Assembly: GCA_002343075.1 (NCBI GenBank) | Contig: DDRH01000037.1 | Coordinates: 1-5,550 of the forward strand | Source: Phycisphaerales bacterium UBA2421 | Lineage (GTDB): Bacteria; Planctomycetota; Phycisphaerae; Tepidisphaerales; Tepidisphaeraceae | DNA length: 5,550 bases | Direction of reading: 5' to 3' | In this document: positions 1 to 5,550 of the stretch, in pieces | How the letters are laid out: every line of letters begins with the position of its first letter | Numbering within the stretch: position 1 is the first letter of the stretch | Notes under the pieces: model-generated | What the model was told of the DNA's origin: nothing | Seen by the model: only the letters and a program-made list of their open reading frames with translations | Databases searched by the model: none | Made by a program: the position numbers and the translations under genes

Positions 1-23
1 CGATCTTGGCGCCTGTTCGTAGC

Positions 24-40
24 AAGGGTTTCCAACCCTT
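24..40. repeat. Short perfect palindrome (7-bp stem, 3-nt loop)
   Basis: AAGGGTT (24-30) is followed by TCC and its exact reverse complement AACCCTT (34-40). It lies in non-coding sequence left of the delta-60/RHS frame. There is no T-tract on either side, so it is not a convincing terminator. It has the look of a dispersed REP-like palindrome, but only one copy is visible here, so that identity is inference. Confidence 0.35.
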
Positions 41-155
41 CAGCACTCCGCACGGCGATGTACATATAAGTTCGCATACTCTCTTTAATTTATACCTTCA
101 CGCGTCTGAGGCAGATTTACCTACGCGTCCCGATCCGGTGCGGTACAATGCGATC

Positions 156-860
156 ATGCCCCCGCCCGCTGGCAAACCTGGCCCGCGCCTCAGTTCCAAC
201 GGCTACGACATCCACGATTCCGCTGGCCTCTACAACGTCGCCGGCGGTGTATCCATCCAGCCTGACGACAAGATCGTCGTCGCCTCCACCGTCGGCACCG
301 GCAACGCCATGCTGCTCCGCTACACCACCAGCGGCGTACTCGACACCAGCTTCGACGCCGACGGCGTGGTCGAGACCAACATCGCCACCGGCACGACCGA
401 CACCTGGGTCGGCATCGGCCACACCTGGGATGGCAAGATCGTCGTCAGCGGCTATGGCGGCGGGGGTGAAGGCGGGGGCGATTTCGCCGCCGGGCGGTAT
501 TTCTCCGGCGTCGGCCTCGATCAGCGGCTCTATGTGCAGCAGGACGCAAACTGGAACGTCACCAGCGTGAGCAACGCGCTTGGGTCAACGGTCGAGCGGT
601 ATCGGTACACGCCGTACGGGAAGCGGACGGTGTTGAACGATGAGTTCACCGTGAACGCGGACGAAAGAACCCCGCGCAGATGGCGTTGCGCGGGGTTCAA
701 GACGGGTCTTGCTGGCATTTACAGCGGCACGTTTTCGGTGATCAGTTCGATCGAGCGGGTATGGCTGATCAACTGTGCGCTGAACAGCGCCACGCGGGCC
801 GTCCGGGGGAGCGCCGCGGGTCGGGCGCCGGTCGGCGGGGGAAGGTCTTTGCCGAATTGA
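156..860 (+). CDS. Delta-60 repeat / RHS-tail hybrid ORF, probable gene remnant
   Basis: The frame from ATG 156 to TGA 860 (234 aa) has no visible Shine-Dalgarno sequence. The frame is also open leftwards to the window edge, with a TTG at 6, but the translation of 6-155 looks non-coding. Nucleotides about 225-506 encode one full and one partial delta-60 repeat: IQPDDKIVVAS, then LLRYTTSGVLDTSFDADGVV, then WDGKIVVSGY and a Gly-rich DFAAGRY segment. Delta-60 repeats usually form beta-propeller-like folds from many copies. At about 516 the frame switches to an RHS-type tail (LYVQQDANWNVTSV, VERYRYTPYGKRTVL), a region that in intact proteins lies just before the RHS core domain. RHS similarity ends near 660. 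The last 200 nt run through the terminator hairpin of the opposite gene and 142 nt antisense to it, so the C-terminus is unlikely to be biological. The missing repeats and missing RHS core suggest an internal deletion or fusion remnant. The family assignments are fairly safe; expression as a functional protein is doubtful. Confidence 0.5.
   Translation: MPPPAGKPGPRLSSNGYDIHDSAGLYNVAGGVSIQPDDKIVVASTVGTGNAMLLRYTTSGVLDTSFDADGVVETNIATGTTDTWVGIGHTWDGKIVVSGYGGGGEGGGDFAAGRYFSGVGLDQRLYVQQDANWNVTSVSNALGSTVERYRYTPYGKRTVLNDEFTVNADERTPRRWRCAGFKTGLAGIYSGTFSVISSIERVWLINCALNSATRAVRGSAAGRAPVGGGRSLPN
667..698 (-). terminator. Rho-independent-type terminator of the large minus-strand gene
   Basis: GAACCCCGCGCA (667-678) pairs perfectly with TGCGCGGGGTTC (687-698), giving a 12-bp GC-rich stem with an 8-nt loop. 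Read on the minus strand the stem starts 20 nt after the TAA at 719-721 and is followed by TTTCG, with further T residues at the foot of the stem. On the plus strand no T-run follows, so it serves the minus-strand gene. The T-tract is short, so termination may be partial. Confidence 0.7.
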
Positions 861-3800
861 CTTGCGAGCGTGGTGAAGTCGTCGAGGGTGACGGCGCCGT
901 CGTAATTGAAATCGCCCTGACTGAAGACCCTTGCGGTACTGCCGAAGTTGGCCGCGAGCGCCGTGAAATCGTCGAGGTTGACGCTTCGGTCGCGCGTGGC
1001 GTCGGCGTCTAGGGCGTGGAATTCAAGGCTGTGTGCGACGGCCATTCCAGGCACTGCGCCGGCGTCGATGACCATTCGGTAGTTGCCGTCGGCCAGCACA
1101 GCGGGGTCAAACCGGACACTCGCCCGGTGGCTGACCGAATCATAACTGAACGACTGCAACACCACCGGCGCGCTGGTTGCGAGGTCGATCACCTGAATAT
1201 CCGAGACTGTCAGCTCGCTACCCACGTCCTGATTGAACGTTATCGTAATGCCTTGGTGGGTTTCAAAATCGAAGGAACTGGTTGCGGTAACGACGGCGGT
1301 TGAGGAGTTTACGGTGATGGTAAATGTCTGAGGCGCACTGGTGTCGATTCCGCCGTTGAAGGTTCCTCCGTTGTCGCGCAAGGTCACGGTGACGTTGGCC
1401 GAGCCGGTTGCACCGGGCGCGGGCCGGAACGCGAGTGTGCCATCGACATCAATGGCCGGCTGTGTGGTGAACAAGGCGTTGTTGTCGTTGCTGACGATAA
1501 AGTGAACTGTTTGAGTCGCCTCGCTCGCAGGGCCGGGTTGGATGCCGGTCGCCCAGCCTGCGATGACTTGATCCGGCGCATCCTGGAGCACCGAAATGTT
1601 CGGCCCAGCGGTGAACACCGGTGCCTCATTGGGAAGCGCGAGCGGATCGCGCCTGTTGCCGAAATCGATGGTGTCGTCGATCTCGCCTTCATCGAGGTCG
1701 TCGTAGTGGTAGCCGTGGCCGTTGATGGGAGTGCCGAGCACGACGGGAATCGAACCGAGCACGACATCGGTGCCTTCACGCACAAACTGAAGATCAAACC
1801 GATGCGGCCGACCGTCGCCGGTGAAGGTGACATTAAATGCCGCTGTCCCACCGGCGGTCACATTGTTGACCACACCCGGATCAAAGGTGATGCGCACGCG
1901 CGGGTCGGACGATTTAAGCGTGATGTTGACAGCGACGTTGGTCGCTCCATTCTCAATCGCGCTGGTGACGCCGTTTGCGACGCTACTGCCAAAACCTGAA
2001 GCAATCTGGAAGTAGAGCGGATCGCCGGGGGCGATCGGGTCGACGGTGCCGTTGGGAATCGTGGTCAGCGACCGGTTGGTTGACCCGGTGAGCTTCGCCA
2101 GCGACTCGAGCATTTGCCGAGGGTCGAGGCTTGCTCCTGCATTGGTTCCGAGGCCAATCACCAATGCGCCAAGCGCGTTGAGCGCGGTGACGGTTTCCTG
2201 AATGCCGGCGCCCGAGCCTAACGGCGTAGTCGGGCGCGAGAGTTGCGTCAGCGCGGACAATGGGAGTGTGATTCCATTGAGACCCGAAATGCTGGTCTCA
2301 CCGCGGGGCTGGTATGCAAAGCCGGTGTCGGTGGCCAGAAGGATGATCGGTAGCGCGCCCGCGCGGAACCCTGCGCCGCCGACCGAGCCGGATGGAGGGA
2401 GTACGCCAGCGCCTGGCGCGAACGACGAAAACGCTGGCACATCGCCACTGCCACCGGGTGTGAGCTGCGACGCGATCGATCCTGCAGCGCCGCTATCGGT
2501 GGTCGTGCCGTTGTTGTTGCCGTCAAACCCTCGACCGGTAACGGCCTGAAACAGCGCCTCGATGTCGGTCTCGGGCTGGTCGCCGCCATAACCGGGCGCG
2601 GTGCGATCAAGCGCTGCCTGAATTGCCGAAGCAAAGCCCGGCGTGGACGAAGAAACGATCGGCTGGTTGAGAATGAAGGGTCGTCCGGTGGCAAACTCAG
2701 CGCCGAAATTGGCATACTCTTCGAACCGCCCGACACCAAACCCAAGATCAATTCCCGGCAGTGCTGCCTGTAGTGAGGAAATGATCTGTGGAAAGGCTGC
2801 ACGGACGATCGGACTGTTGGCGGTGAAGCTGCCGGTGTCGTCGAAGAGGAGAAAGACGTCTACCAGATTGGTGAGCGCGCCGCTTCCAGGAAGCGTAAGG
2901 CTGACGGCCTGTGTAAACTGTTGCCCGATCGCCAGCGAGGTTTCGATGAGGGTGGGCGATACGTTGCCCACCGCGGGATTACTGGTCCCGCTTGGCCAGA
3001 GCACGCCGCTGGTCGTTGTCGGATAGGTTTGCGTGAATCCCCAGGGCGAAATCTCACGGACGATGTACGAACCTTCTTCGAGATCATTTGCAAAGCCGTA
3101 CGACCCGTCGGCGGCGGTGAGCGTGCGTGGTTCTTCGGGGTCTAAGACGTTGTCTCGATCAAGGTCGAGATAGATGGTAACGCCTTCAATGCCCGGCTCG
3201 CCGGGGTCGCGCTCATGATTTCCGTTCAGGTCTTCATATTTATGCCCCCGGATTTCGATCTCACGATAGCGGTTGGCGAAATTGACATTGATTCGGTCTT
3301 CGCCGGGCAGGAGGTTGACGATTTTGCGCCGGTCGGTTTCGAGTGTGGCGCTGAGCACATCTGGAAGAATCTCGCGAACGATGTAGGTCCCGCCGGAAAG
3401 GTGCGTGAACTGGTAAAATCCAGCTTCGTCGACCGCCGGGGTATAAAACAGATCGGAGGAGGTGACGGTGCTCTGTTCGCCGGAGTCGAAGATGTTGTTG
3501 TTGTTGGCGTCGATGTAAACGGTGATGCCCGCGAGACCCTTTTCGGTGGCGCCGCGCGATCCATCCTCGTTCTTGTCGGCGAATGCCAGCCCGCTGATGG
3601 ACGAATTGGTGCGCTGCAGATTGCCGAAGTTAATTCCGGTCACGCTGGTGCCGTTGGGCACATTCACCAGCCGTTGACCGGTCGCTGGGGCAGTCGGTTG
3701 CCATCCGATGGCTGGAATCTCTCGCACGGTGTTACCGCCGATGGCGACGTTTGACAGCGCGTAGTTTCCATTCGCATCAGTTATCGCCGAGTTCTCGCCG

Positions 3801-4975
3801 ACATCGAGCACGCCGTCGCCATTGGAATCGATGAAGACGGTCCAACCTGCGATGCCTGCTTCGCCTGCGTTAATGAAGCCGTCGCTGTTCTGATCGTTCC
3901 ACACCCTCCCGCTGATCGACCCGAGCGCTGGCGTGTAGACCGCGAACTGCACCACCGATGTATCGTCACCCACGACGGTTACATTTCTCGCCACGGGATG
4001 GCCCGGCGAAGCACTCCAATCCAGCTGAAGCACTTCGACCACCCGATGGACGCCGGCCAAAACGGCGTTAAACGTGAACGCGCCGAGCGCATCGGTAATC
4101 GTCGAAACCTCGCCGGCATCGAGCGTCGAATTGGCGTTGGTGTCAATGAATAACGTCCAATCGGCCAAGCCGACATCGGTGACGGCGCGGACGCCGTCGG
4201 CGTTGACGTCGTTCCACACGCTGCCCGTAATCGCGCCCAGAGAGGAGGTGTTGAAGTTCCCGAAATCGACGACCCGAGTCTGACCCGGGTTTAACGTGAC
4301 CTGCACTTCGTTATCCCCGCCGACGGTCGGATCCCAGCCGGGTGGGGTGATGTCGCGCACGCGGTAATCGCCCGGTGCCAGATCGGGAAACGAATAGAAA
4401 CCGGCGGCATCAGTGATGTCCGATGGTTCACCTGCGGACAGATCGTTGTCTTCGTTGAGATCAAGAAACACGGTCCACCCGGGCAGACCCGGGTCGGTGG
4501 GATCGCGGGCGCCGTCGTTGGCGATGTCGTTCCAGACGGTGCCTTGAATGGTACCATTGGCCGCAGCGACATTGAGAAAAAGGACGTCGGTCTCTTCATC
4601 GTCTTCAACATGATCGCGGATGACCACATCAAAACCAGGCGCTGGCACATACCCGGGCTGAAGTTGCTCCACGATATCCCAAGTCCCTTCGAGCACATCT
4701 GAGATTTCGGCGTCGCCGTCTTCGTCGGTGACCGCCGACGGCTCGCCGGCATCGAGGGTGCCGTTGCGGTTGTAGTCGACGAAGATGGTCCACCCCTCCA
4801 AAGCGGGTTCGTCGGGGTCTTCAACTCCATTGGCATTGAGGTCTTGGAGGATCGTACCGTTGACGGTGCCCGTGAGGAGCACGCGCGGGTCAAGCGGCTC
4901 CAGTTGGATTCGTGCTGCCGCCCGAAGGGCTTGTTGCGTCCGCCGTGACCCGGCCCTGGCTTGCCTGAAAAGCAT
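719..4975 (-). CDS. Large modular LEPR-XLL / SdrD B-like / VWA / dockerin-like surface or secreted protein
   Basis: This 1418-aa protein starts at ATG 4975, which has GGAG six nt upstream. A TTG at 5035 would add 20 residues but lacks a Shine-Dalgarno sequence. Domains in order: Arg-rich N-terminus with LEPLDPRVLLTG (residues 25-36), a variant of the LEPR-XLL motif of planctomycete exported proteins; five SdrD B-like domains (38-572) and the first part of a sixth (573-650), each with two calcium-loop sequences such as DYNRNGTLDAGE; an integrin-beta-like VWA domain (about 704-970) with a DDTGS MIDAS at 712-716; a beta-rich segment (about 975-1085); the closing strand of SdrD B domain six (IDFGNRR, about 1085-1111); a cadherin/Ig-like domain (1117-1223); an SbsA/Big_5-like Ig domain (about 1227-1322); and two dockerin-like calcium loops (1323-1375) beginning DADATRDRSVNLDDF and GDFNYDGAVTLDDF. 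There is no classical Sec signal peptide, membrane helix or catalytic motif. The likely role is a calcium-stabilised adhesion or scaffold protein outside the cytoplasm. Modules are recognised from family knowledge; location, ligand and function are inferred. Confidence 0.9.
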   Translation of the reverse strand: MLFRQARAGSRRTQQALRAAARIQLEPLDPRVLLTGTVNGTILQDLNANGVEDPDEPALEGWTIFVDYNRNGTLDAGEPSAVTDEDGDAEISDVLEGTWDIVEQLQPGYVPAPGFDVVIRDHVEDDEETDVLFLNVAAANGTIQGTVWNDIANDGARDPTDPGLPGWTVFLDLNEDNDLSAGEPSDITDAAGFYSFPDLAPGDYRVRDITPPGWDPTVGGDNEVQVTLNPGQTRVVDFGNFNTSSLGAITGSVWNDVNADGVRAVTDVGLADWTLFIDTNANSTLDAGEVSTITDALGAFTFNAVLAGVHRVVEVLQLDWSASPGHPVARNVTVVGDDTSVVQFAVYTPALGSISGRVWNDQNSDGFINAGEAGIAGWTVFIDSNGDGVLDVGENSAITDANGNYALSNVAIGGNTVREIPAIGWQPTAPATGQRLVNVPNGTSVTGINFGNLQRTNSSISGLAFADKNEDGSRGATEKGLAGITVYIDANNNNIFDSGEQSTVTSSDLFYTPAVDEAGFYQFTHLSGGTYIVREILPDVLSATLETDRRKIVNLLPGEDRINVNFANRYREIEIRGHKYEDLNGNHERDPGEPGIEGVTIYLDLDRDNVLDPEEPRTLTAADGSYGFANDLEEGSYIVREISPWGFTQTYPTTTSGVLWPSGTSNPAVGNVSPTLIETSLAIGQQFTQAVSLTLPGSGALTNLVDVFLLFDDTGSFTANSPIVRAAFPQIISSLQAALPGIDLGFGVGRFEEYANFGAEFATGRPFILNQPIVSSSTPGFASAIQAALDRTAPGYGGDQPETDIEALFQAVTGRGFDGNNNGTTTDSGAAGSIASQLTPGGSGDVPAFSSFAPGAGVLPPSGSVGGAGFRAGALPIILLATDTGFAYQPRGETSISGLNGITLPLSALTQLSRPTTPLGSGAGIQETVTALNALGALVIGLGTNAGASLDPRQMLESLAKLTGSTNRSLTTIPNGTVDPIAPGDPLYFQIASGFGSSVANGVTSAIENGATNVAVNITLKSSDPRVRITFDPGVVNNVTAGGTAAFNVTFTGDGRPHRFDLQFVREGTDVVLGSIPVVLGTPINGHGYHYDDLDEGEIDDTIDFGNRRDPLALPNEAPVFTAGPNISVLQDAPDQVIAGWATGIQPGPASEATQTVHFIVSNDNNALFTTQPAIDVDGTLAFRPAPGATGSANVTVTLRDNGGTFNGGIDTSAPQTFTITVNSSTAVVTATSSFDFETHQGITITFNQDVGSELTVSDIQVIDLATSAPVVLQSFSYDSVSHRASVRFDPAVLADGNYRMVIDAGAVPGMAVAHSLEFHALDADATRDRSVNLDDFTALAANFGSTARVFSQGDFNYDGAVTLDDFTTLASQFGKDLPPPTGARPAALPRTARVALFSAQLISHTRSIELITENVPL
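851..1009 (-). other. C-terminal dockerin-like pair of calcium loops
   Basis: Residues 1323-1375 of the large protein contain two 12-residue D-x-D/N-x-T/D-type loops, each followed by a helix with the LDDFTxLAxxFG pattern. This is the duplicated loop-helix arrangement of type I dockerins. In planctomycetes such segments commonly end large extracellular proteins and need not bind a cellulosomal cohesin. A 43-residue tail rich in Pro, Ala and Arg follows and ends the protein. Confidence 0.75.
1307..1627 (-). other. Cadherin/Ig-like beta-sandwich domain within the large protein
   Basis: Residues 1117-1223 run from NEAPVFTAGPNISVLQDAP to TFTITVN. They contain WATGIQPGP, the DVDGTLAFRPAPGATGSA segment and VTLRDNGGTFNGGIDTSA. 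This is the recognisable pattern of a bacterial Ig/cadherin-like repeat (NxAPxFT start, GTLxFxPA core, DNGGTxNGGxDTS end) common in giant adhesins. Only one copy is present. Confidence 0.65.
2066..2866 (-). other. Integrin-beta-like VWA (I-like) domain within the large protein
   Basis: Residues about 704-970 begin LVDVFLLFDDTGSF, a D-x-T-x-S metal-ion site at 712-716. Then come LGFGVGRFEEY (to 754), QPETDIEALFQA (from 800), PIILLATDTGFAYQP (with D883) and NGITLP (900-905). These match in order the integrin beta I-like motifs DLSYSM, IGFGSFVEK, SPEGGFDAIMQ, VFSTDAGFH and GIVLP. The domain therefore looks like the beta-integrin subtype of VWA, expected to bind a divalent metal and a protein ligand. 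A Gly/Ser/Pro-rich stretch (about 815-875) separates the second and third metal-site motifs and is probably a flexible loop. Recognition is by eye, without an alignment. Confidence 0.7.
3026..4864 (-). repeat. Six tandem SdrD B-like (Cna-B-type) domain repeats in the large protein
   Basis: Unit boundaries on the minus strand are approximately 4864-4556, 4555-4238, 4237-3926, 3925-3605, 3604-3260 and 3259-3026. The last is only the N-terminal part of its domain. Each unit is about 105 residues and follows one plan: GxxxGxVWND opening, D-x-N-x-DG loop, GWTVFxD strand, second loop ending LDxGE, xxTDAxGxYxF, then a VREI strand and a closing strand VxFGN. Units 2-4 keep WND at the start; units 5 and 6 use FADKNEDG and YEDLNGN. 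The repeats are diverged in DNA, indicating old duplications rather than recent expansion. Confidence 0.85.
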
Positions 4976-4980
4976 CTGAT

Positions 4981-4985
4981 TCTCC
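4981..4985 (-). promoter_or_regulatory. Shine-Dalgarno sequence that fixes the start of the large gene
   Basis: The minus strand reads GGAGAATCAGATG, with GGAGA at 4985-4981 and the ATG at 4975-4973. Five to six nt of spacing is near optimal. No comparable sequence precedes the in-frame TTG at 5035. With this start the LEPR-XLL-like motif lies 24 residues from the N-terminus, usual for such proteins. Confidence 0.7.
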
Positions 4986-5265
4986 AAACTGCGCTTCAAG
5001 ACCGGACCGTATCCTCGCGTGCCTGCCCGCGGCAACGCATTCGCGAACGTCGGCGCACCCCCCGAGAATGGGGACCGAGCCGCTCCCTTTTAGACCGATC
5101 TGCCGGAGAGAACCAACGCCGTAGTCTGATTATTCAATTCGATTCACATTTTGCGCAGGACCGCGCACTGCCGCGCAATCAATACGCATTAACCCCACGA
5201 CTTTCGATGACCCAGACGGTTAAACCAAGAACCGAAACGCCGTACCGATCTCCGCCTCAACAGAA

Positions 5266-5290
5266 CGCACATGGGAGAAAGCCATGTGCG
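5266..5290. other. 9-bp perfect hairpin in the upstream region
   Basis: CGCACATGG (5266-5274) and CCATGTGCG (5282-5290) are exact reverse complements with a 7-nt loop, GAGAAAG. Read on the plus strand it overlaps GGGAG (5273-5277) and an ATG at 5284. On the minus strand TTCTGTT follows the stem, so it could be a weak terminator for a gene to the right or part of the 5' leader of the large gene. Which of these applies cannot be decided here. Confidence 0.5.
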
Positions 5291-5346
5291 CAGCCGCGGT
5301 GCAACGCTGCGAAGCACGGCTGGACCAACCGTGCAGCCGAATCTAG
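5284..5346 (+). CDS. Possible 20-codon mini-ORF, unrecognised
   Basis: ATG 5284 to TAG 5344-5346 encodes MCAAAVQRCEARLDQPCSRI, with three cysteines. GGGAG lies six nt upstream, a strong Shine-Dalgarno match, but both it and the ATG are partly in the stem of a perfect hairpin. After the TAG the same frame stays open for 68 codons to the window edge. The peptide is not recognised and may be chance. Confidence 0.2.
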   Translation: MCAAAVQRCEARLDQPCSRI

Positions 5347-5466
5347 AACAACCTCGACGCCGACCGGCTAACCAAACGACTCCGCAAAACACCGCGACAG
5401 CCTGACGACCTTCCTGCACAAACCGCAAGTCGATGGCAATGTAATCGGGAGCAACCAGTAACAAGC

Positions 5467-5487
5467 CAATTGTTCCGCGCGGAACAT
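5467..5487. repeat. 21-bp palindromic element, copy 1
   Basis: The perfect 16-bp palindrome TGTTCCGCGCGGAACA (5471-5486) is flanked by CAAT on the left and T on the right. The whole 21 bp recur identically at 5530-5550. Such symmetry is what a dimeric DNA-binding protein recognises. It resembles the ParB site parS (TGTTTCACGTGAAACA) in both outer arms but has GCGC rather than ACGT at the centre. Confidence 0.7.
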
Positions 5488-5491
5488 TCAC

Positions 5492-5530
5492 CTGCCCACC
5501 GCCCCCTGCCGACTGCCCACTGCCCTCTGC
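5492..5530 (+). repeat. Degenerate heptamer tandem repeat
   Basis: Five successive 7-nt units begin at 5492, 5499, 5506, 5513 and 5520: CTGCCCA, CCGCCCC, CTGCCGA, CTGCCCA and CTGCCCT. A partial sixth unit, CTGC, follows at 5527. The consensus is CTGCCNN. It is a short simple-sequence array, probably from slippage, lying between the two palindromic elements. Confidence 0.65.
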
Positions 5531-5550
5531 AATTGTTCCGCGCGGAACAT
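5530..5550. repeat. 21-bp palindromic element, copy 2 (at window edge)
   Basis: It is identical over 21 bp to copy 1, with the 16-bp palindrome at 5534-5549. Its offset from copy 1 is exactly 63 bp, about six turns of B-DNA, so both would face the same side of the helix. The element reaches the last base of the window, so more copies may lie beyond it. Confidence 0.7.

Larger units (their letters stand above)
4976..5550. other. Gene-poor upstream region of the large gene
   Basis: These 575 nt contain no reading frame with a recognisable protein. Open frames on either strand translate to Arg/Pro-rich sequence typical of GC-rich chance frames. No promoter could be placed with confidence; an AT-richer stretch near 5128-5153 is the most promising place for one serving the minus-strand gene. 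The region also holds the hairpin with a mini-ORF near 5266-5346, the heptamer array at 5492-5530 and the two palindromic elements described separately. Confidence 0.6.

Noticed and set aside
459..480. G-rich stretch with two G5 runs as a possible G-quadruplex
   Set aside because: Only two long runs are present, and they encode the normal Gly-rich loop of the delta-60 repeat.
719..853. Possible sortase signal (LPRTA) near the C-terminus of the large protein
   Set aside because: No hydrophobic membrane segment follows, the tail is not the usual positively charged terminator of sortase substrates, and the organism type does not favour sortase anchoring.
3215..3754. 179-aa plus-strand ORF antisense to the SdrD B-like repeats
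   Set aside because: It mirrors the codon pattern of the real gene on the other strand, and repeated fragments such as VVGVDVN arise from the calcium-loop codons.
4291..4893. 200-aa minus-strand ORF in another frame of the large gene
   Set aside because: It is rich in Thr, Ser, Pro and Arg, typical of a frame-shifted shadow, and the overlapping frame has clear domain homology.
5033..5035. TTG start for the large gene giving 1438 aa
   Set aside because: It has no Shine-Dalgarno sequence and adds 20 residues of no recognisable type, whereas the ATG at 4975 has GGAG at good spacing.
5151..5178. Inverted repeat TTGCGC...GCGCAA as a regulatory hairpin
   Set aside because: Only six base pairs with a 16-nt loop in GC-rich sequence; this is expected by chance.
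5471..5486. Canonical parS site
   Set aside because: The central ACGT of parS is replaced by GCGC. The similarity is reported, but the site does not meet the consensus and no parA or parB lies in the window.
5189..5491. 100-aa minus-strand ORF starting within palindrome copy 1
   Set aside because: The translation is Arg-rich and low in recognisable features, it has no Shine-Dalgarno sequence, and its frame crosses the hairpin and palindrome. It looks like a chance GC-rich frame.
5467..5550. CRISPR-like repeat-spacer-repeat
   Set aside because: Only two repeat copies are visible, the repeat is a full palindrome of 21 bp, the 42-bp spacer is simple heptamer sequence, and no cas gene is present.

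Overview
The window looks like accessory sequence from a planctomycete, most likely a Phycisphaerae/Tepidisphaerales-type bacterium. This is inferred from domain style. One very long exported-type protein carries an N-terminal LEPR-XLL-like motif, SdrD B-like repeats, a VWA domain, Ig/cadherin-like domains and a C-terminal dockerin-like pair of calcium loops. Delta-60 and RHS fragments lie next to it. No housekeeping gene is present to fix the taxonomy.

Layout. Positions 1-155 hold no recognisable gene, only a short perfect palindrome (24-40) and an AT-rich stretch. From 156 to 860 on the plus strand an open frame encodes a short delta-60 repeat block joined directly to the end of an RHS-type sequence. 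Its recognisable homology stops near 660. The rest reads through a terminator hairpin and then antisense to the neighbouring gene, so it is probably a remnant or chimera. The dominant gene (719-4975, minus strand, 1418 aa) is a modular surface or secreted protein with a good rho-independent-type hairpin 20 nt after its stop. Its ATG at 4975 has a clear Shine-Dalgarno sequence, so the longer TTG start at 5035 is not preferred.

Positions 4976-5550 carry no convincing gene. They hold a 9-bp hairpin that would bury a Shine-Dalgarno/ATG pair of a 20-codon mini-ORF. At the right edge, two identical 21-bp elements, each built on the perfect palindrome TGTTCCGCGCGGAACA, lie exactly 63 bp apart around a degenerate 7-bp tandem repeat.

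The two points most worth a second look are the integrin-beta-like VWA domain that appears to be inserted inside the sixth SdrD B-like domain of the large protein, and the paired palindromes at the right edge. The palindromes resemble a ParB parS site but differ from it at a symmetric pair of bases. The two coding frames converge tail to tail and show no sign of forming an operon or a shared pathway.
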